Assembly: GCF_022637415.1 (NCBI RefSeq)
Contig: NZ_CP093340.1
Span: 1,736,001-1,800,000 of the forward strand
Source: Luteimonas sp. S4-F44
Lineage (GTDB): Bacteria; Pseudomonadota; Gammaproteobacteria; Xanthomonadales; Xanthomonadaceae
Direction: 5' to 3'
DNA: 64,000 bases
This document shows, in pieces, positions 1 to 9,536 of this stretch. The first letter of the stretch is position 1, and the number at the start of each line of letters is the position of its first letter. The translations under genes were made by a program, and so were the position numbers. The notes beneath the pieces are model-generated. The model was not told the origin of the DNA, made no database searches, and saw only the letters and a list, made by a program, of their open reading frames with translations.

Positions 1-107
1 TCGGCTTCGACGGTGTTGTTGAAGCCCAGGTCAGACAACAGGTTCTTGACGATGCGGCGCATCGTCGAGAAGTCGTCGACCACGAGGATACGGATGTTCT
101 TGTTCAA
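1..107 (-). CDS. cheY: Chemotaxis response regulator CheY (N-terminal part, cut by window edge)
   Basis: Only the first 35 or so residues are inside the window. They read [19 protein letters not shown] and continue into a receiver-domain start, with the acidic pair of the phosphorylation pocket and the STMRRIV segment typical of CheY. CheY-P binds FliM and switches motor rotation. A TTG at 107 is chosen as start because GGAG lies 6 nt upstream; an in-frame GTG at 119 is the alternative. It follows fliA by 22 bp and is probably the next gene of the flhF-flhG-fliA operon. Confidence 0.88.
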   Translation of the reverse strand, partial: MNKNIRILVVDDFSTMRRIVKNLLSDLGFNNTVEA

Positions 108-129
108 AGCGGGCTCCACGGGTGGGGCA

Positions 130-885
130 TCAGTCGGCGTTGCCGATGCCGGTATCTGCAAGTTCGAAGGTCGACAGGCGGCCGCGCAGGCGCACCACGG
201 CCTGGCCGTGGATCTGGCACACGCGCGATTCGCTCACGCCCAGCACCGCGCCGATCTCTTTGAGGTTGAGTTCCTGTTCGTAGTACAGCGACAGCACCAG
301 CTGTTCGCGCTCAGGCAATAGCTTGATCGCCACGGCCAGTTCCCGGCCGAACTCGCTGCGCACCAGGTGTTCCTGCGGCGTCGGCCCGCCGTCGCGATTG
401 GCCGGCTCGACTTCGCCGTGGTCCTCGACGTGCGAGTCCAGGCTCAGCACCTGGCCGCGGGCGGCGTCTTCGAGCAGGCGTTGATAGTCGGCGAGCGGCA
501 TCTGCAGCTTGGCCGCGACCTCCTGCGCGCTGGCGGCGCGACCGCTGGCCTGCTCGATCTCGCGGATCGCGGCGGCGGCCTCGCGGGCGCGGCGATGGAC
601 CGAGCGCGGCACCCAGTCGCCGCGCCGGATCTCGTCGATCATCGCGCCGCGGATCCGGATCGAGGCATAGGTCTCGAACGACGCGCCCTGTTCGGCGTCG
701 TAGCTGCGCGAGGCTTCGAGCAGGCCGATCATGCCGGCCTGGATCAGATCGTCGATCTCCACGCTGGCCGGCAGCCGGGCGGCGATGTGATGGGCGATGC
801 GGCGCACCAGCTCGGCATGCACCACGACCGGGTCCGGCGCGCTGGCGCGCTGGACCGCCTGGTACTGGCGGGCGGCGGCGTTCAT
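130..885 (-). CDS. fliA: RNA polymerase sigma factor FliA (sigma-28)
   Basis: 251-residue flagellar sigma factor, the usual length. Region 2 is seen in the segments [14 protein letters not shown] and [18 protein letters not shown], and region 4 in the C-terminal helix-turn-helix ([19 protein letters not shown]). It directs core polymerase to late flagellar promoters and is held by FlgM until the hook is complete. Six matching promoters occur in this window (fliC, fliD, cheV, flgM, the PAS-GGDEF-EAL gene and the chemoreceptor gene). The ATG at 885 overlaps the flhG stop as ATGA, which indicates translational coupling. The longer in-frame extension upstream is a shadow of flhG. Confidence 0.96.
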   Translation of the reverse strand: MNAAARQYQAVQRASAPDPVVVHAELVRRIAHHIAARLPASVEIDDLIQAGMIGLLEASRSYDAEQGASFETYASIRIRGAMIDEIRRGDWVPRSVHRRAREAAAAIREIEQASGRAASAQEVAAKLQMPLADYQRLLEDAARGQVLSLDSHVEDHGEVEPANRDGGPTPQEHLVRSEFGRELAVAIKLLPEREQLVLSLYYEQELNLKEIGAVLGVSESRVCQIHGQAVVRLRGRLSTFELADTGIGNAD

Positions 886-1733
886 GCCGCCGCTCCCTGC
901 CGCAGCAGGCGGTCGACGAAGAACTCGACGTGGCCGCGCGGCGCCGTCGGCGCCTGCCAGCGCGCGATGCGGCGTGCGATCTCCACCAGCGCCTGCGACG
1001 ACGGGCTGCCCGGGTAGGCGCGCACCACCGCCTGCTGGCGCTGGACTGCGGCACGCAGCCATTCGCACTGCGGCACCGCGCCCAGGTAGTTCAGCGAGAC
1101 GTCGCCGATGAAGCGCTCGCACACGCGCACGAGCTTGTCATACAGCGCGCGGCCCTCCTGCGGGCTGCGCACCATGTTGGCGACGACCTGGATCCGGTCG
1201 AGGCCGCGCTCGCGGGCGAGCACCTTGATCAGCGCATACGCATCGGTGAGCGAGGCCGGTTCATCGCAGACCACGACCACCGCGTCCTGCGCGGCCTGGC
1301 AGAAGGTCAGCACCGAGTCGGTGATGCCCGCGGCGGTATCGACCACCAGCACATCGAGATCGCGCTCGAGCTCGTTGAAGATGTTGACCAGGCCGGCATG
1401 TTCGATCGGACGTAGCTCGGCCATGTGCCGACGGCCGGACGCTGCCGGCACGATCAGCACGCCGGCCGGGCCCTCGATGATCGCCTCGTCGAGCGTGCAG
1501 CGCCCGGCGACGAGGTCGGCCAGCGTGAAGCGCGGCGACAGGCCCAGCAGCACATCGAGATTGGCCAGGCCCAGGTCCGCGTCGAGCAGCATCGTGCGCT
1601 GACCCATGCCGGCCAGCGCGATGGCGAGATTGGCCGACACGTTGGTCTTGCCGACGCCGCCCTTGCCGCCGGTGACGGCGAGGGTGCGGACGGGCGCGAA
1701 CGGGGCGGGGGCGGGCAGGTCAGGCGACGGCAT
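882..1733 (-). CDS. flhG: MinD-like ATPase FlhG (FleN), flagellar number regulator
   Basis: 283-residue ParA/MinD-type ATPase with the deviant Walker A motif GGKGGVGKT at residues 22-30. In polar flagellates FlhG limits flagellar number by antagonising FlhF and, in Pseudomonas, FleQ. The ATG at 1733 (MPSPDLPAPAP) is preferred over longer in-frame extensions because it overlaps the flhF stop by 14 bp and puts the P-loop at the expected place. It is in one operon with flhF upstream and fliA downstream. Confidence 0.93.
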   Translation of the reverse strand: MPSPDLPAPAPFAPVRTLAVTGGKGGVGKTNVSANLAIALAGMGQRTMLLDADLGLANLDVLLGLSPRFTLADLVAGRCTLDEAIIEGPAGVLIVPAASGRRHMAELRPIEHAGLVNIFNELERDLDVLVVDTAAGITDSVLTFCQAAQDAVVVVCDEPASLTDAYALIKVLARERGLDRIQVVANMVRSPQEGRALYDKLVRVCERFIGDVSLNYLGAVPQCEWLRAAVQRQQAVVRAYPGSPSSQALVEIARRIARWQAPTAPRGHVEFFVDRLLRQGAAA

Positions 1734-3282
1734 GCTGGGGCTTCTGGGCGTCGGGGTCGTGGAGATCGTGCGAGGGGACGATCGGCTTATCGGCATCGCG
1801 GCGAAGATCTTCAAGCCGCAATGCGAGATGGGCGGCATTGGCGCGATGCAGATCGTCGGGAATGCGCTGGCCGTCGGCGATCCAGGTCAGCGGCAGGGCG
1901 TGATCGACGGCGACCGACAGCACGCTGCCCAACCGCCCGGTCTCGTCGAGCTTGGTCAGCACCGCGCCCTGCGGGCGGGCGCCCTCGAAGCGGCGGACGA
2001 CTTCGTCGAGGTCGGCGAAATGGGTGTTGGCCGGCAGCACGAGCAGGGTGCGGATCTGACGCGCGGCGCGCAGCCAGTGCAGTTGGCCGGCCAGGGCGCG
2101 ATCGCGCTGGCTGAGCCCGGCGGTGTCGACCAGCACCAGGCGGTAGTCGCGCAGGCGCTGCAGTAGTTGGACCAGCCCGGTTTCGCTGTCGGCCTCGTGC
2201 ACCGCGATGCCGAGCTGCCGGCCGTAGCTGTGCAGTTGTTCGCGGCCGCCCACACGCACGGTGTCGGTGGTCACCAGCGCCACGTCGCGGGCCTGGTGGC
2301 GTGCGACGTAACGCGCGGCGAGCTTGGCGATGGTCGTGGTCTTGCCGGCGCCGGTCGGGCCGACCAGCGCGATGACCCCGGCCTCCTCCAGCGGGTCGAT
2401 CGGGCAGATCGGCAGGCGCTTGGACAGCAAGGCAAGCATCAGCCCGCGGACGCGGTGGGCCGGGGTGTCGGCCGGCACCTGCAAGGCGACGTCGCGGGTG
2501 ATGCCGGCATCGAAACCATAGTCTTCCATCAGTTCCATGACTTGGCCGCGGGCCGGGGAACCGCGCAGGCGCTCGTCGGTCAGGCGCGCCATCTCGCGCT
2601 CGATCATCTGCCGCATCTGCACCAGTTCCTCGCGCATCTGCGCCAGCTCGCCGTCGCTGGTCGACGTCGGTGCCGGCGGTGCGGGCACGGCGACCAGCGC
2701 AGGCGACGCGGCAGCCGGCGCGCTCGGCGTCGGAGCGTGTGCGATGGGCGCGCGTGCGCTCGGGGCGGCCACGTCCTGCGCCGGTGCGGTCGGCTCGGGC
2801 GATGTCCGCGACGGAATCCCGTCGTCTTCCGCGTGCAATGCCGGTGCTGGCGCTCGTCGGCGACCGAGCAATTCGGCGAACGACGGAAATCCGGCGCCGG
2901 CGTCCGCGATCTCGGTGTGCAGGGCCTCGGCGACCGCCGCGGGCGGCGTATCGGCAACCACCGCGCTGGCCGCCGGCTGCGGCGATACAGCCTTCTCGTC
3001 CGGTGCCAACGCCCGCAGCCAGCGTTCGGCGGGCGAGTCGTTGCGGCTGTCTGCGGCCTGTGCCTGCGGTGGTTCGCTCGATGCGGCGGCTGGCGTGTCG
3101 CGCCGCTGGGCGTCATCGAGGGCGCGTTGGACCACGCTCTCGTCGTAGTTGCTGGCCGCGACAATCTCCACGCCTTCGTCGGTGCGGCGATTGGACAGGA
3201 TCACGGCATCGGGGCCGTGCGCGGCCCGCACCATCTGCAGGGCGCTGCGCATATCGGCGGCGACGAAACGGCGGATGTTCAT
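1720..3282 (-). CDS. flhF: SRP-type GTPase FlhF, polar flagellum placement
   Basis: 520-residue protein. A short conserved N-terminus (MNIRRFVAADMRSALQ) is followed by a long Ala/Pro-rich linker at about residues 60-220, then an NG GTPase module with P-loop GPTGAGKTTT at 308-317 and a DTAGL motif. FlhF recruits early flagellar parts to the cell pole. Together with FlhG it indicates a polar flagellum. It lies downstream of flhA with a 158-bp gap, in which no clear sigma-54 or sigma-28 site was seen. Confidence 0.95.
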   Translation of the reverse strand: MNIRRFVAADMRSALQMVRAAHGPDAVILSNRRTDEGVEIVAASNYDESVVQRALDDAQRRDTPAAASSEPPQAQAADSRNDSPAERWLRALAPDEKAVSPQPAASAVVADTPPAAVAEALHTEIADAGAGFPSFAELLGRRRAPAPALHAEDDGIPSRTSPEPTAPAQDVAAPSARAPIAHAPTPSAPAAASPALVAVPAPPAPTSTSDGELAQMREELVQMRQMIEREMARLTDERLRGSPARGQVMELMEDYGFDAGITRDVALQVPADTPAHRVRGLMLALLSKRLPICPIDPLEEAGVIALVGPTGAGKTTTIAKLAARYVARHQARDVALVTTDTVRVGGREQLHSYGRQLGIAVHEADSETGLVQLLQRLRDYRLVLVDTAGLSQRDRALAGQLHWLRAARQIRTLLVLPANTHFADLDEVVRRFEGARPQGAVLTKLDETGRLGSVLSVAVDHALPLTWIADGQRIPDDLHRANAAHLALRLEDLRRDADKPIVPSHDLHDPDAQKPQHAVA

Positions 3283-3440
3283 GGGCGGTGGCCGGACATG
3301 GAGAAGGGGGCATGGAGCAGGGCGAAGACGCGCGCATCGCGTCGGCCTTGGGGTCTGGGGTGTGGTGTGTGCATCGTGCGTTCTCCGTGGCGGGGCATCG
3401 CGTTCACGCGCCCCGGGTCCCTACAACCCGATCCCGCGCC

Positions 3441-5522
3441 TCAACTGATCGTCCCCAGCAACTTGAGCCGCTTGTCTTCGGGGACTTCGGTGTAGGCGAG
3501 CACCGACAGGGTCGGGACGCTGTGCCGGACCAGGCGCGCGAGCGCGGCGCGGACCTGGCCGGGGACCAGCACCACCGCCGGTTCGTTCCTGGCCTCCTGC
3601 TGGCCGGCGCAGTCGGCCAGGCTCTGCTGCAGGCGTTCGGCCAGGCCCGGCTCCAGCGCAGCCCCGGTCCCTTGCGCGGAATCCTGCAAGACGCGTTCCA
3701 GCGCTGGCGCCAGCGTGTAGACCGGCAAATCAGGTGCCGGGCCGGCGATCTCCTGGACGATAAAGCGGCCCAGCGCGGTGCGGACCGCGGCGGTGAGTTG
3801 AGCGGGGTCCTGGGAGTGCGCGGCGTGCTCGACCAGCGCCTCGGCGATGCGGCGCAATTGCCTGACGGGAATGCGCTCGACGAGCAGGTTCTGCAGCACC
3901 CGGACCACCACCGCCAACGGCAGCGCCTTGGGCGTGAGGTCCTCGGCGAGCTTGGGCGCGCTGCGCGCCAGGGTCGCCAGCAGTTGCTGGACTTCCTCGT
4001 GCCCGAGCAGTTCCGGCGCCTGTTCGCGGACCAGGTGCGAGAGGTGGGTCGCGACCACGGTCGCCGGATCGACCACGGTGTAGCCCGAGGCCTCGGCCTG
4101 GGCGCGCTGGATCGGCAGGATCCACAACGCGTCGAGCCCGAACGCCGGGTCCTTGCCCGGAATGCCCTCGATCGGCTGCAGCGCGCCGCCCGGATCGAGC
4201 GCCAGCAACCGGTCGGGATGCACCTCGGCGGTCGCCACCGGCACGCCGTGGACCAGCAGCCGATACGCAGTGGGCGCCAGTTCGAGGTTGTCGCGGATGT
4301 GCACCGGCGGAATCAGAAAGCCGATGTCCTGGGTGAGCTTGCGGCGCACCGCTTTGATCCGCGCCATCAGTTCGCCGCCCTGGGCCTTGTCGACCAGCGG
4401 GATCAGCCGATACCCGACCTCCAGGCCGAGCGGATCGACCGGGCGCAGATCGTCCCAGCCGAGCTCGGCGTTGGTGGTCTGCTCGGGCGCGGGCAACGCG
4501 GCGTCGGGGGCGGCCGCGGCGCGCTCGGCCGCCAGGCTGCGATTGCGCATCGTCCAGGCGCCGTAGCCGACCACGGCGGCCAGGCTCAGGAAGGCGAGGT
4601 TCGGCATGCCGGGCACCAGCCCGACCACCAGCAGGATGACCGCCGCGATCGCCAGCGCCCGGTACTGGCCGAACACCTGGCCGGTCACCGCGCCGCCCAT
4701 GTCCTGGGCGCGCGAGGCGCGGGTGACCAGCAGCGCGACCGCCGAGGACACCAGCAGCGCCGGCAGCTGCGACACCAGGCCGTCGCCGATCGACAGCAGA
4801 GTGTAGGTCGCCGCCGCATCGCCGAACGGCATGCCGTGCTGGAGCATGCCAATCGCCAGCCCGCCGACGATCGTCACGAACAGGATCAGGATGCCGGCGA
4901 TCGCATCGCCGCGGATGAACTTGCTGGCGCCGTCCATCGCGCCGTAGAAGTCGGCTTCCTGGCGGACTTCCTCGCGCCGGGCCTTGGCTTCCTCGCGGGT
5001 CAGCAGGCCGGCATTGAGGTCGGCGTCGATCGCCATCTGCTTGCCGGGCATCGCATCGAGGATGAAGCGTGCGGTCACTTCCGAGACCCGGCCGGCGCCC
5101 TTGGTGATGACCATGAAGTTGATGATGGTCAGGATCGCGAACGCGACGATGCCGACCGCGAAGTTGCCGCCGACGACGAATTCGCCGAACGACTCGATCA
5201 CGTTGCCGGCCGCGCCCGGGCCGTTCTGGCCGTGCAGCAGGATCACCCGCGTGGAGGCCACGTTCAGCGCCAGGCGCAGCATCGTGGTCATCAGCAGCAC
5301 GATCGGGAAAATGCTGAAGTCCAGCGGGCGCTGCACGTAGACCACCGCCAGCAGCACCACCAGCGAGATCGCGATGTTGAAGCTGAAGAGCACGTCGAGC
5401 ACGAACGGCGGCAACGGCACCACGACCATCGCCAGCAGCGCCAGCACCAGCAACGGCGCCCCCAGCCCGTGGCGCAGCATGTCGAACAGGCGCTTGGGGC
5501 CGGACTGCATCACCGCGCTCAT
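3441..5522 (-). CDS. flhA: Flagellar type III export gate protein FlhA
   Basis: 693-residue FHIPEP-family protein. The N-terminal half holds about eight membrane spans, starting with LLVLALLAMVVVPLPPF, and the conserved cytoplasmic FHIPEP-type loop. The C-terminal half is the soluble domain that docks export substrates and chaperones. FlhA is the proton-driven core of the export gate with FlhB and FliPQR. Its ATG overlaps the flhB stop (ATGA), so the pair is coupled. Confidence 0.97.
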   Translation of the reverse strand: MSAVMQSGPKRLFDMLRHGLGAPLLVLALLAMVVVPLPPFVLDVLFSFNIAISLVVLLAVVYVQRPLDFSIFPIVLLMTTMLRLALNVASTRVILLHGQNGPGAAGNVIESFGEFVVGGNFAVGIVAFAILTIINFMVITKGAGRVSEVTARFILDAMPGKQMAIDADLNAGLLTREEAKARREEVRQEADFYGAMDGASKFIRGDAIAGILILFVTIVGGLAIGMLQHGMPFGDAAATYTLLSIGDGLVSQLPALLVSSAVALLVTRASRAQDMGGAVTGQVFGQYRALAIAAVILLVVGLVPGMPNLAFLSLAAVVGYGAWTMRNRSLAAERAAAAPDAALPAPEQTTNAELGWDDLRPVDPLGLEVGYRLIPLVDKAQGGELMARIKAVRRKLTQDIGFLIPPVHIRDNLELAPTAYRLLVHGVPVATAEVHPDRLLALDPGGALQPIEGIPGKDPAFGLDALWILPIQRAQAEASGYTVVDPATVVATHLSHLVREQAPELLGHEEVQQLLATLARSAPKLAEDLTPKALPLAVVVRVLQNLLVERIPVRQLRRIAEALVEHAAHSQDPAQLTAAVRTALGRFIVQEIAGPAPDLPVYTLAPALERVLQDSAQGTGAALEPGLAERLQQSLADCAGQQEARNEPAVVLVPGQVRAALARLVRHSVPTLSVLAYTEVPEDKRLKLLGTIS

Positions 5523-6658
5523 GGCCGCGCCCCGGTGCCCGGCGCGTCTTCATCGACCTCCACCGCCGACAGCTCGGGGTAGGGCTGGCCCGGCGCCCAG
5601 CTGCGCAGCTGATACACGTAGGACAGCACCTGGGCGACGGCGGCGTAGAGCTTCACGGGAACTTCCTGACCGATCTGCGCCTCCCGATACAAGACCCGTG
5701 CCAGCGGCGGCGCGGCGACCAGCGCGATGCGGTGTTGCTCGCCCACGGCGCGGATGCGCAGCGCCATCTCGTCGACGCCCTTGGCGATCACCTTCGGTGC
5801 GCGCATCGCCTCGCCTTCGTACTTGAGCGCGACCGCGTAATGCGTGGGATTGACCACGATGACATCGGCGCCGGGCAAGTCTTCCATCATCCGCCGCTGC
5901 GCCATCTGCTGCTGCAGCTGACGGATGCGGCCCTTGACCTCCGGACGGCCCTCGCTTTCCTTCATTTCCTCGCGCAGTTCCTGCCGCGTCATCTTCAGCT
6001 TCCGGCGCCAGTTCCATTTCTGGTACGGCGCGTCGAGCAGCGCCAGCAGCAGCAAGGCCGCGGAGGTCGCCATCAACATCCACAATGCGAAGCCGAGGCC
6101 GGCGCCGGCAGCGGCCTCGAGCGGCTGGTCGAGCATGCTGCGCAGGCGATGCAGCCCGGGCCACAGGAACAGCGCGGCCGCGGCGCCGACCAGGACGACG
6201 CGCAACAGCGATTTCAGCAGTTCGGCCGCGCCCTCGGGCCCGTAGATGCGCTTGAGGCCAGCCAGCGGATTGAGCTTCTTCAGGTCGGGGACCAGCCCCT
6301 TGGTCGAGGCATTGAGTCCGCCCATCAGCGCTGGCGCGACCAGGCAGGCGAGCAGCAGCACCAGCAGCAGCGGGGCCAGCAGCCACAGGAAACCGAGCAT
6401 CAGCTGGCCGGCATGGCCGAACAACATCTGCGGCGACTCGAGCATCGCCAGGTCCGGGGTCAGCGCCGCGCGCATCCAGTCGAGCGCGCGGGCCGACAGG
6501 CCACCGCCGGTGGCCAGCAGCATGCACACGCCCGCACCGAACACCGCCACGGTCGACAGTTCGCGCGAGCGCGGGACGTTGCCCTTCTCGCGCGCATCGC
6601 GCAGTCGTTTTTCGCTGGGCTGTTCGGTCTTTTCCTGACCGTCTTCGTTCTCGGCCAT
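5519..6658 (-). CDS. flhB: Flagellar export switch protein FlhB
   Basis: 379-residue inner-membrane protein with four predicted spans and a cytoplasmic C-terminal domain. The autocleavage site is visible as N270-P-T-H273, the same place as in enteric FlhB. Cleavage switches export from rod/hook to filament substrates, in concert with FliK. The opening MAENEDGQEKTEQPSEKRL is typical. A sigma-54 type site lies 34-49 bp upstream, so flhBA can be transcribed independently of fliLMNOPQR. Confidence 0.97.
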   Translation of the reverse strand: MAENEDGQEKTEQPSEKRLRDAREKGNVPRSRELSTVAVFGAGVCMLLATGGGLSARALDWMRAALTPDLAMLESPQMLFGHAGQLMLGFLWLLAPLLLVLLLACLVAPALMGGLNASTKGLVPDLKKLNPLAGLKRIYGPEGAAELLKSLLRVVLVGAAAALFLWPGLHRLRSMLDQPLEAAAGAGLGFALWMLMATSAALLLLALLDAPYQKWNWRRKLKMTRQELREEMKESEGRPEVKGRIRQLQQQMAQRRMMEDLPGADVIVVNPTHYAVALKYEGEAMRAPKVIAKGVDEMALRIRAVGEQHRIALVAAPPLARVLYREAQIGQEVPVKLYAAVAQVLSYVYQLRSWAPGQPYPELSAVEVDEDAPGTGARP

Positions 6659-6691
6659 CGTTGCCGGCGTCGCGGGTGACGGGCTGCACGC

Positions 6692-6707
6692 TGCAAGTCA
6701 CATGCCG
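6692..6707 (-). promoter_or_regulatory. sigma-54 promoter of flhB
   Basis: On the minus strand the site reads CGGCATG-N4-TTGCA. It has GG and GC separated by 10 nt and one mismatch to TGGCACG-N4-TTGCA besides the leading base. It lies in the 79-bp gap between fliR and flhB and points to flhB. Confidence 0.7.
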
Positions 6708-6737
6708 CGCCTGGCGGTGCCGCGCTCCGCCGACCGC

Positions 6738-7535
6738 TCAGCGTCCCAGCGGCACCCGCGCGGCGGCGTCGAAGGCCAGGTCGAACAGCCGCTGGATCGG
6801 CGGGCCGAGTTCCCCGGCCAGCACCGCGATCAGCAGCAGACCCACGAGCACCGAGATCGGCAACCCGAGCTGGATCGGGTTGAGCGCCGGCGCGGCGCGC
6901 GACAGCACGCCGAAGGCGAGATTGACCGCGAGCATCGCGACCATGACCGGCAGCGCCAGCGAGACCGCGCCGCGCAGCACCAGCGCGAAGAACTCGGGGG
7001 CGACGCGCAACGTGGCCTCGAGCCCGGGCAGCGCGGTGCCGATCGGCAGCGCCTCGTAGCTGCGTACCAGCAGCGCGACCAGCGCGAGGTGGCCGTTGGC
7101 GGCGAAGAACAGCAGGCCGAAGGCCAGATAGAACCACTGGCTGATGATGCCGGAGTTGACCCCGCGCATCGGGTCGCTCATCTGCGCGAACGACAGGCCG
7201 GTGCCCTGGGAGATCAATTCGCCGGCCAGCGCGCCGGCCTCGAACACCAGCCGCAGCATGAACCCCATCGCCGCGCCGACCGCGAGCTCGCGGGCGATCG
7301 ACAGCACGGTCGCGGCATCGAAGCCGGTCCAGATCGGCGGTGCGGGCAGAATCGGCGCCAACGCCAGGCTCATCGCCAGCGCGACCATGACCCGGATTCG
7401 CGCCGGCAGTGCGCGCGTGCCGATCATCGGCATCGCCATCAGCAGCGCGCCTACCCGCAGCGCGGTCCACAGCAACGCGCCGATCATGCCGAAGGCCGCC
7501 TGGCCGTCGATCGCCATCTGCGTGGCGGCATCCAT
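6738..7535 (-). CDS. fliR: Flagellar export gate protein FliR
   Basis: 265-residue membrane protein with about six hydrophobic spans over its whole length and the family segments ALLWTALRVGALLMAMPMIG near the N-terminus and QPIRLG-like turns later. FliR forms the FliPQR export channel together with FliP and FliQ. It is the last gene of the fliLMNOPQR run, 28 bp after fliQ. Confidence 0.94.
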   Translation of the reverse strand: MDAATQMAIDGQAAFGMIGALLWTALRVGALLMAMPMIGTRALPARIRVMVALAMSLALAPILPAPPIWTGFDAATVLSIARELAVGAAMGFMLRLVFEAGALAGELISQGTGLSFAQMSDPMRGVNSGIISQWFYLAFGLLFFAANGHLALVALLVRSYEALPIGTALPGLEATLRVAPEFFALVLRGAVSLALPVMVAMLAVNLAFGVLSRAAPALNPIQLGLPISVLVGLLLIAVLAGELGPPIQRLFDLAFDAAARVPLGR

Positions 7536-7563
7536 CAGCGGGGACCTGCGCGCATTGCCGCGA

Positions 7564-7833
7564 TCAGCCGATCAGATGCGGGATGCTGTGGAACAAGGTC
7601 GTCGTGTAGTCGACGAGATAGCCGATCAGGAACGCGCCCAGCGCGAACAGCGCGGCGGTGAGCGCGACGGCCTTGGCGACGAACGCGATCGTCGGCTCGT
7701 TGATCTGGGTGGCGGCCTGCAGCACGCCGACCACGACGCCGACGACCAGCACCGTCGCCAGCAGCGGGCCGCCGACCCACAGCGCCACTTCGAGGCCGCG
7801 ACGCAATTCGGTGAGCGCGAGTTCGGGGGTCAT
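7564..7833 (-). CDS. fliQ: Flagellar export gate protein FliQ
   Basis: 89-residue protein of two membrane hairpin helices (starting MTPELALTELRRGLEVAL), standard length for FliQ. It is part of the FliP5Q4R1 channel. Start ATG at 7833 overlaps the fliP stop as ATGA; the much longer open frame upstream is a shadow of fliP. Confidence 0.95.
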   Translation of the reverse strand: MTPELALTELRRGLEVALWVGGPLLATVLVVGVVVGVLQAATQINEPTIAFVAKAVALTAALFALGAFLIGYLVDYTTTLFHSIPHLIG

Positions 7834-8603
7834 GGCAGGTTGAAACTGGCCGCCAGCGTGCCGACCGTCAGCACCCAGCCATCGACGAGCACGAACAGCA
7901 GGATCTTGAACGGGGCGGAGACCAGCATCGGCGAGAGCATCATCATGCCCATCGACATCAGCACGCTGGCCACGACCAGGTCGATGATGATGAAGGGGAT
8001 GAAGATCAGAAATCCGATCTCGAACGCGGTCTTGAGTTCGCTGGTGACGAACGAGGCGACCAGTACCTGGAACGGCACCTCGTCGGGGCCAGCGTAGGTG
8101 TCGTGTCCGGCGAGGCCGGCGAAGGTCATCAGGTCGGTTTCGCGGACCTGCGCCAGCATGAAGCCGCGCAGCGGCGCGGTGCCCAGCTCCCAGGCGGTGC
8201 GAAAATCGATGCGGCCGTCGAGATAGGGCCCAAAGCCCGCATTCCAGGCCGATTCCCAGACCGGTGTCATCACCAGCGCGGTGAGAAACAACGCCAGGCC
8301 GACGAGCACCTGGTTGGACGGCGTCTGGCCGGTGCCCAAGGCCTGGCGCAGCAGCGCGAGCACCACGATGATGCGGGTGAAGGCGGTCAGCACCAGCAGC
8401 ATCGACGGGATCAGCGTGATCGCCGTCATCAGCAGCAGGGTCTGCAGCGGCAGGCTGACCGGCGCATCGCCGATCTGGCCGACGGTCACATCGGGCAAGG
8501 CGGGCAATTGCGGCGCGAGCGCCGGGGCAGCGAGCGCCAGCATCGGCAGCAGCAGGCACAGTGCACCGGCGAAGCGCGCAAGCAGGCGGGAACGGCGGGC
8601 CAT
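7830..8603 (-). CDS. fliP: Flagellar export gate protein FliP
   Basis: 257-residue FliP with a cleavable signal peptide at about residues 1-29 (LLARFAGALCLLLPMLALA core) and four membrane segments. Conserved pieces are TAFTRIIVVLALLRQALGTGQTP and the C-terminal stretch around MGMMMLSPMLVSAPFKILLF. It builds the export channel core. Start ATG at 8603 is one base after the fliO stop. Confidence 0.96.
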   Translation of the reverse strand: MARRSRLLARFAGALCLLLPMLALAAPALAPQLPALPDVTVGQIGDAPVSLPLQTLLLMTAITLIPSMLLVLTAFTRIIVVLALLRQALGTGQTPSNQVLVGLALFLTALVMTPVWESAWNAGFGPYLDGRIDFRTAWELGTAPLRGFMLAQVRETDLMTFAGLAGHDTYAGPDEVPFQVLVASFVTSELKTAFEIGFLIFIPFIIIDLVVASVLMSMGMMMLSPMLVSAPFKILLFVLVDGWVLTVGTLAASFNLP

Positions 8604-8604
8604 A

Positions 8605-9195
8605 TCAGGAGTCCTTGCGCAGCCGCTGGGCGAGCAACTGCCTGAAGTCGGGAAGCGATTTGAACGTGGGCATCGCCAGCGGCGGCGCTTCGGCCAGCGG
8701 TGCGGGCAGCACATGCAGCGTGCGCACACCGCCGGCACCAATGCCGACCAGCAATTGCTCGCCGCCGACCTGCAGCACCGCGGCGCGCTCCTTGCCGCCG
8801 AGCGGAATGCTGGCGACGACCCGCAGGCCGTCGGCCTGGCGCAGGCCGCTGCCGGGCAGGCGCTTGAGCAGCCAGGCCAGGCCAAGGATCAGTCCGAGCA
8901 CCAGCACCAGCGCGACGAACGCGCCGCCCAGACCCGGGGCCTGCGGCGCATGGCTGCCGATCGGCATCGGTGTCGGCTGACCGAGGCTGGCGGCCGGGAT
9001 CGCGGCGGCAGGCGCCACGACTGCGGTCTCGGTGGGCGTTGCCGAAGCGGCCGGTGCGGCGTCGGTCCCCATGTGCGCGACCCTGTCGACGCGGGGCGCC
9101 GGCGCGGGCGCCGCGGTTGCCGGGTCGGGCGCGGCCGACAGCGCCGCCGCCCGGCCGGTCGCCGCGGCGGCGGGGAAGGCGCCGGCGACGATCAC
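8605..9195 (-). CDS. fliO: Flagellar assembly protein FliO
   Basis: 196-residue protein with a low-complexity Ala/Pro-rich N-terminal region, one membrane span at about residues 92-110 (FVALVLVLGLILGLAWLL), and the short conserved FliO module after it (LRVVASIPLGGKERAAVLQVG). FliO helps assemble FliP complexes. The N-terminal extension is longer than in enteric FliO, as in other xanthomonads. It overlaps fliN by 4 bp. Confidence 0.88.
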   Translation of the reverse strand: MIVAGAFPAAAATGRAAALSAAPDPATAAPAPAPRVDRVAHMGTDAAPAASATPTETAVVAPAAAIPAASLGQPTPMPIGSHAPQAPGLGGAFVALVLVLGLILGLAWLLKRLPGSGLRQADGLRVVASIPLGGKERAAVLQVGGEQLLVGIGAGGVRTLHVLPAPLAEAPPLAMPTFKSLPDFRQLLAQRLRKDS

Positions 9196-9536
9196 CGCAG
9201 TCTCCGGATCCGTTCGCTGGGGCTGACGACGTCGGTCAGGCGCACGCCAAAGCGGTCGTTGATGACGACGACTTCGCCGTGCGCGATCAACGTGCCGTTG
9301 ACGTAGACATCGAGCGGTTCGCCGGCGCCGCGCTCTAGCTCCACCACCGAGCCGCGGTTGAGTTGCAGCAGGTTGCGGATCGGCATGCGCGTGCGGCCGA
9401 CTTCCAGCGACAGCGCGACCGGCACGTCGAGGATGACGTCGAGATTGAGGTCGGCGGCATCGTCGGCGCGCTCGGCGTGCAGGTCGTCGAAGCGTGCGGG
9501 CTCGGCCGTGGATGCGGCGGGGTCCTGGGGATTCAT
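9192..9536 (-). CDS. fliN: Flagellar motor switch protein FliN
   Basis: 114-residue C-ring protein. The SpoA domain fills the second half (DVPVALSLEVGRTRMPIRNLL and YVNGTLIAHGEVVVIND). It forms the lower C-ring that binds FliH and CheY-P. ATG at 9536 overlaps the fliM stop; the frame extending to 10355 upstream is the fliM shadow. Confidence 0.96.
   Translation of the reverse strand: MNPQDPAASTAEPARFDDLHAERADDAADLNLDVILDVPVALSLEVGRTRMPIRNLLQLNRGSVVELERGAGEPLDVYVNGTLIAHGEVVVINDRFGVRLTDVVSPSERIRRLR

Noticed and set aside
2670..5582. 970-residue plus-strand open frame opposite flhF-flhA
   Set aside because: Low-complexity, Arg/Gln/His-rich translation antisense to two conserved genes; a product of very high GC content.
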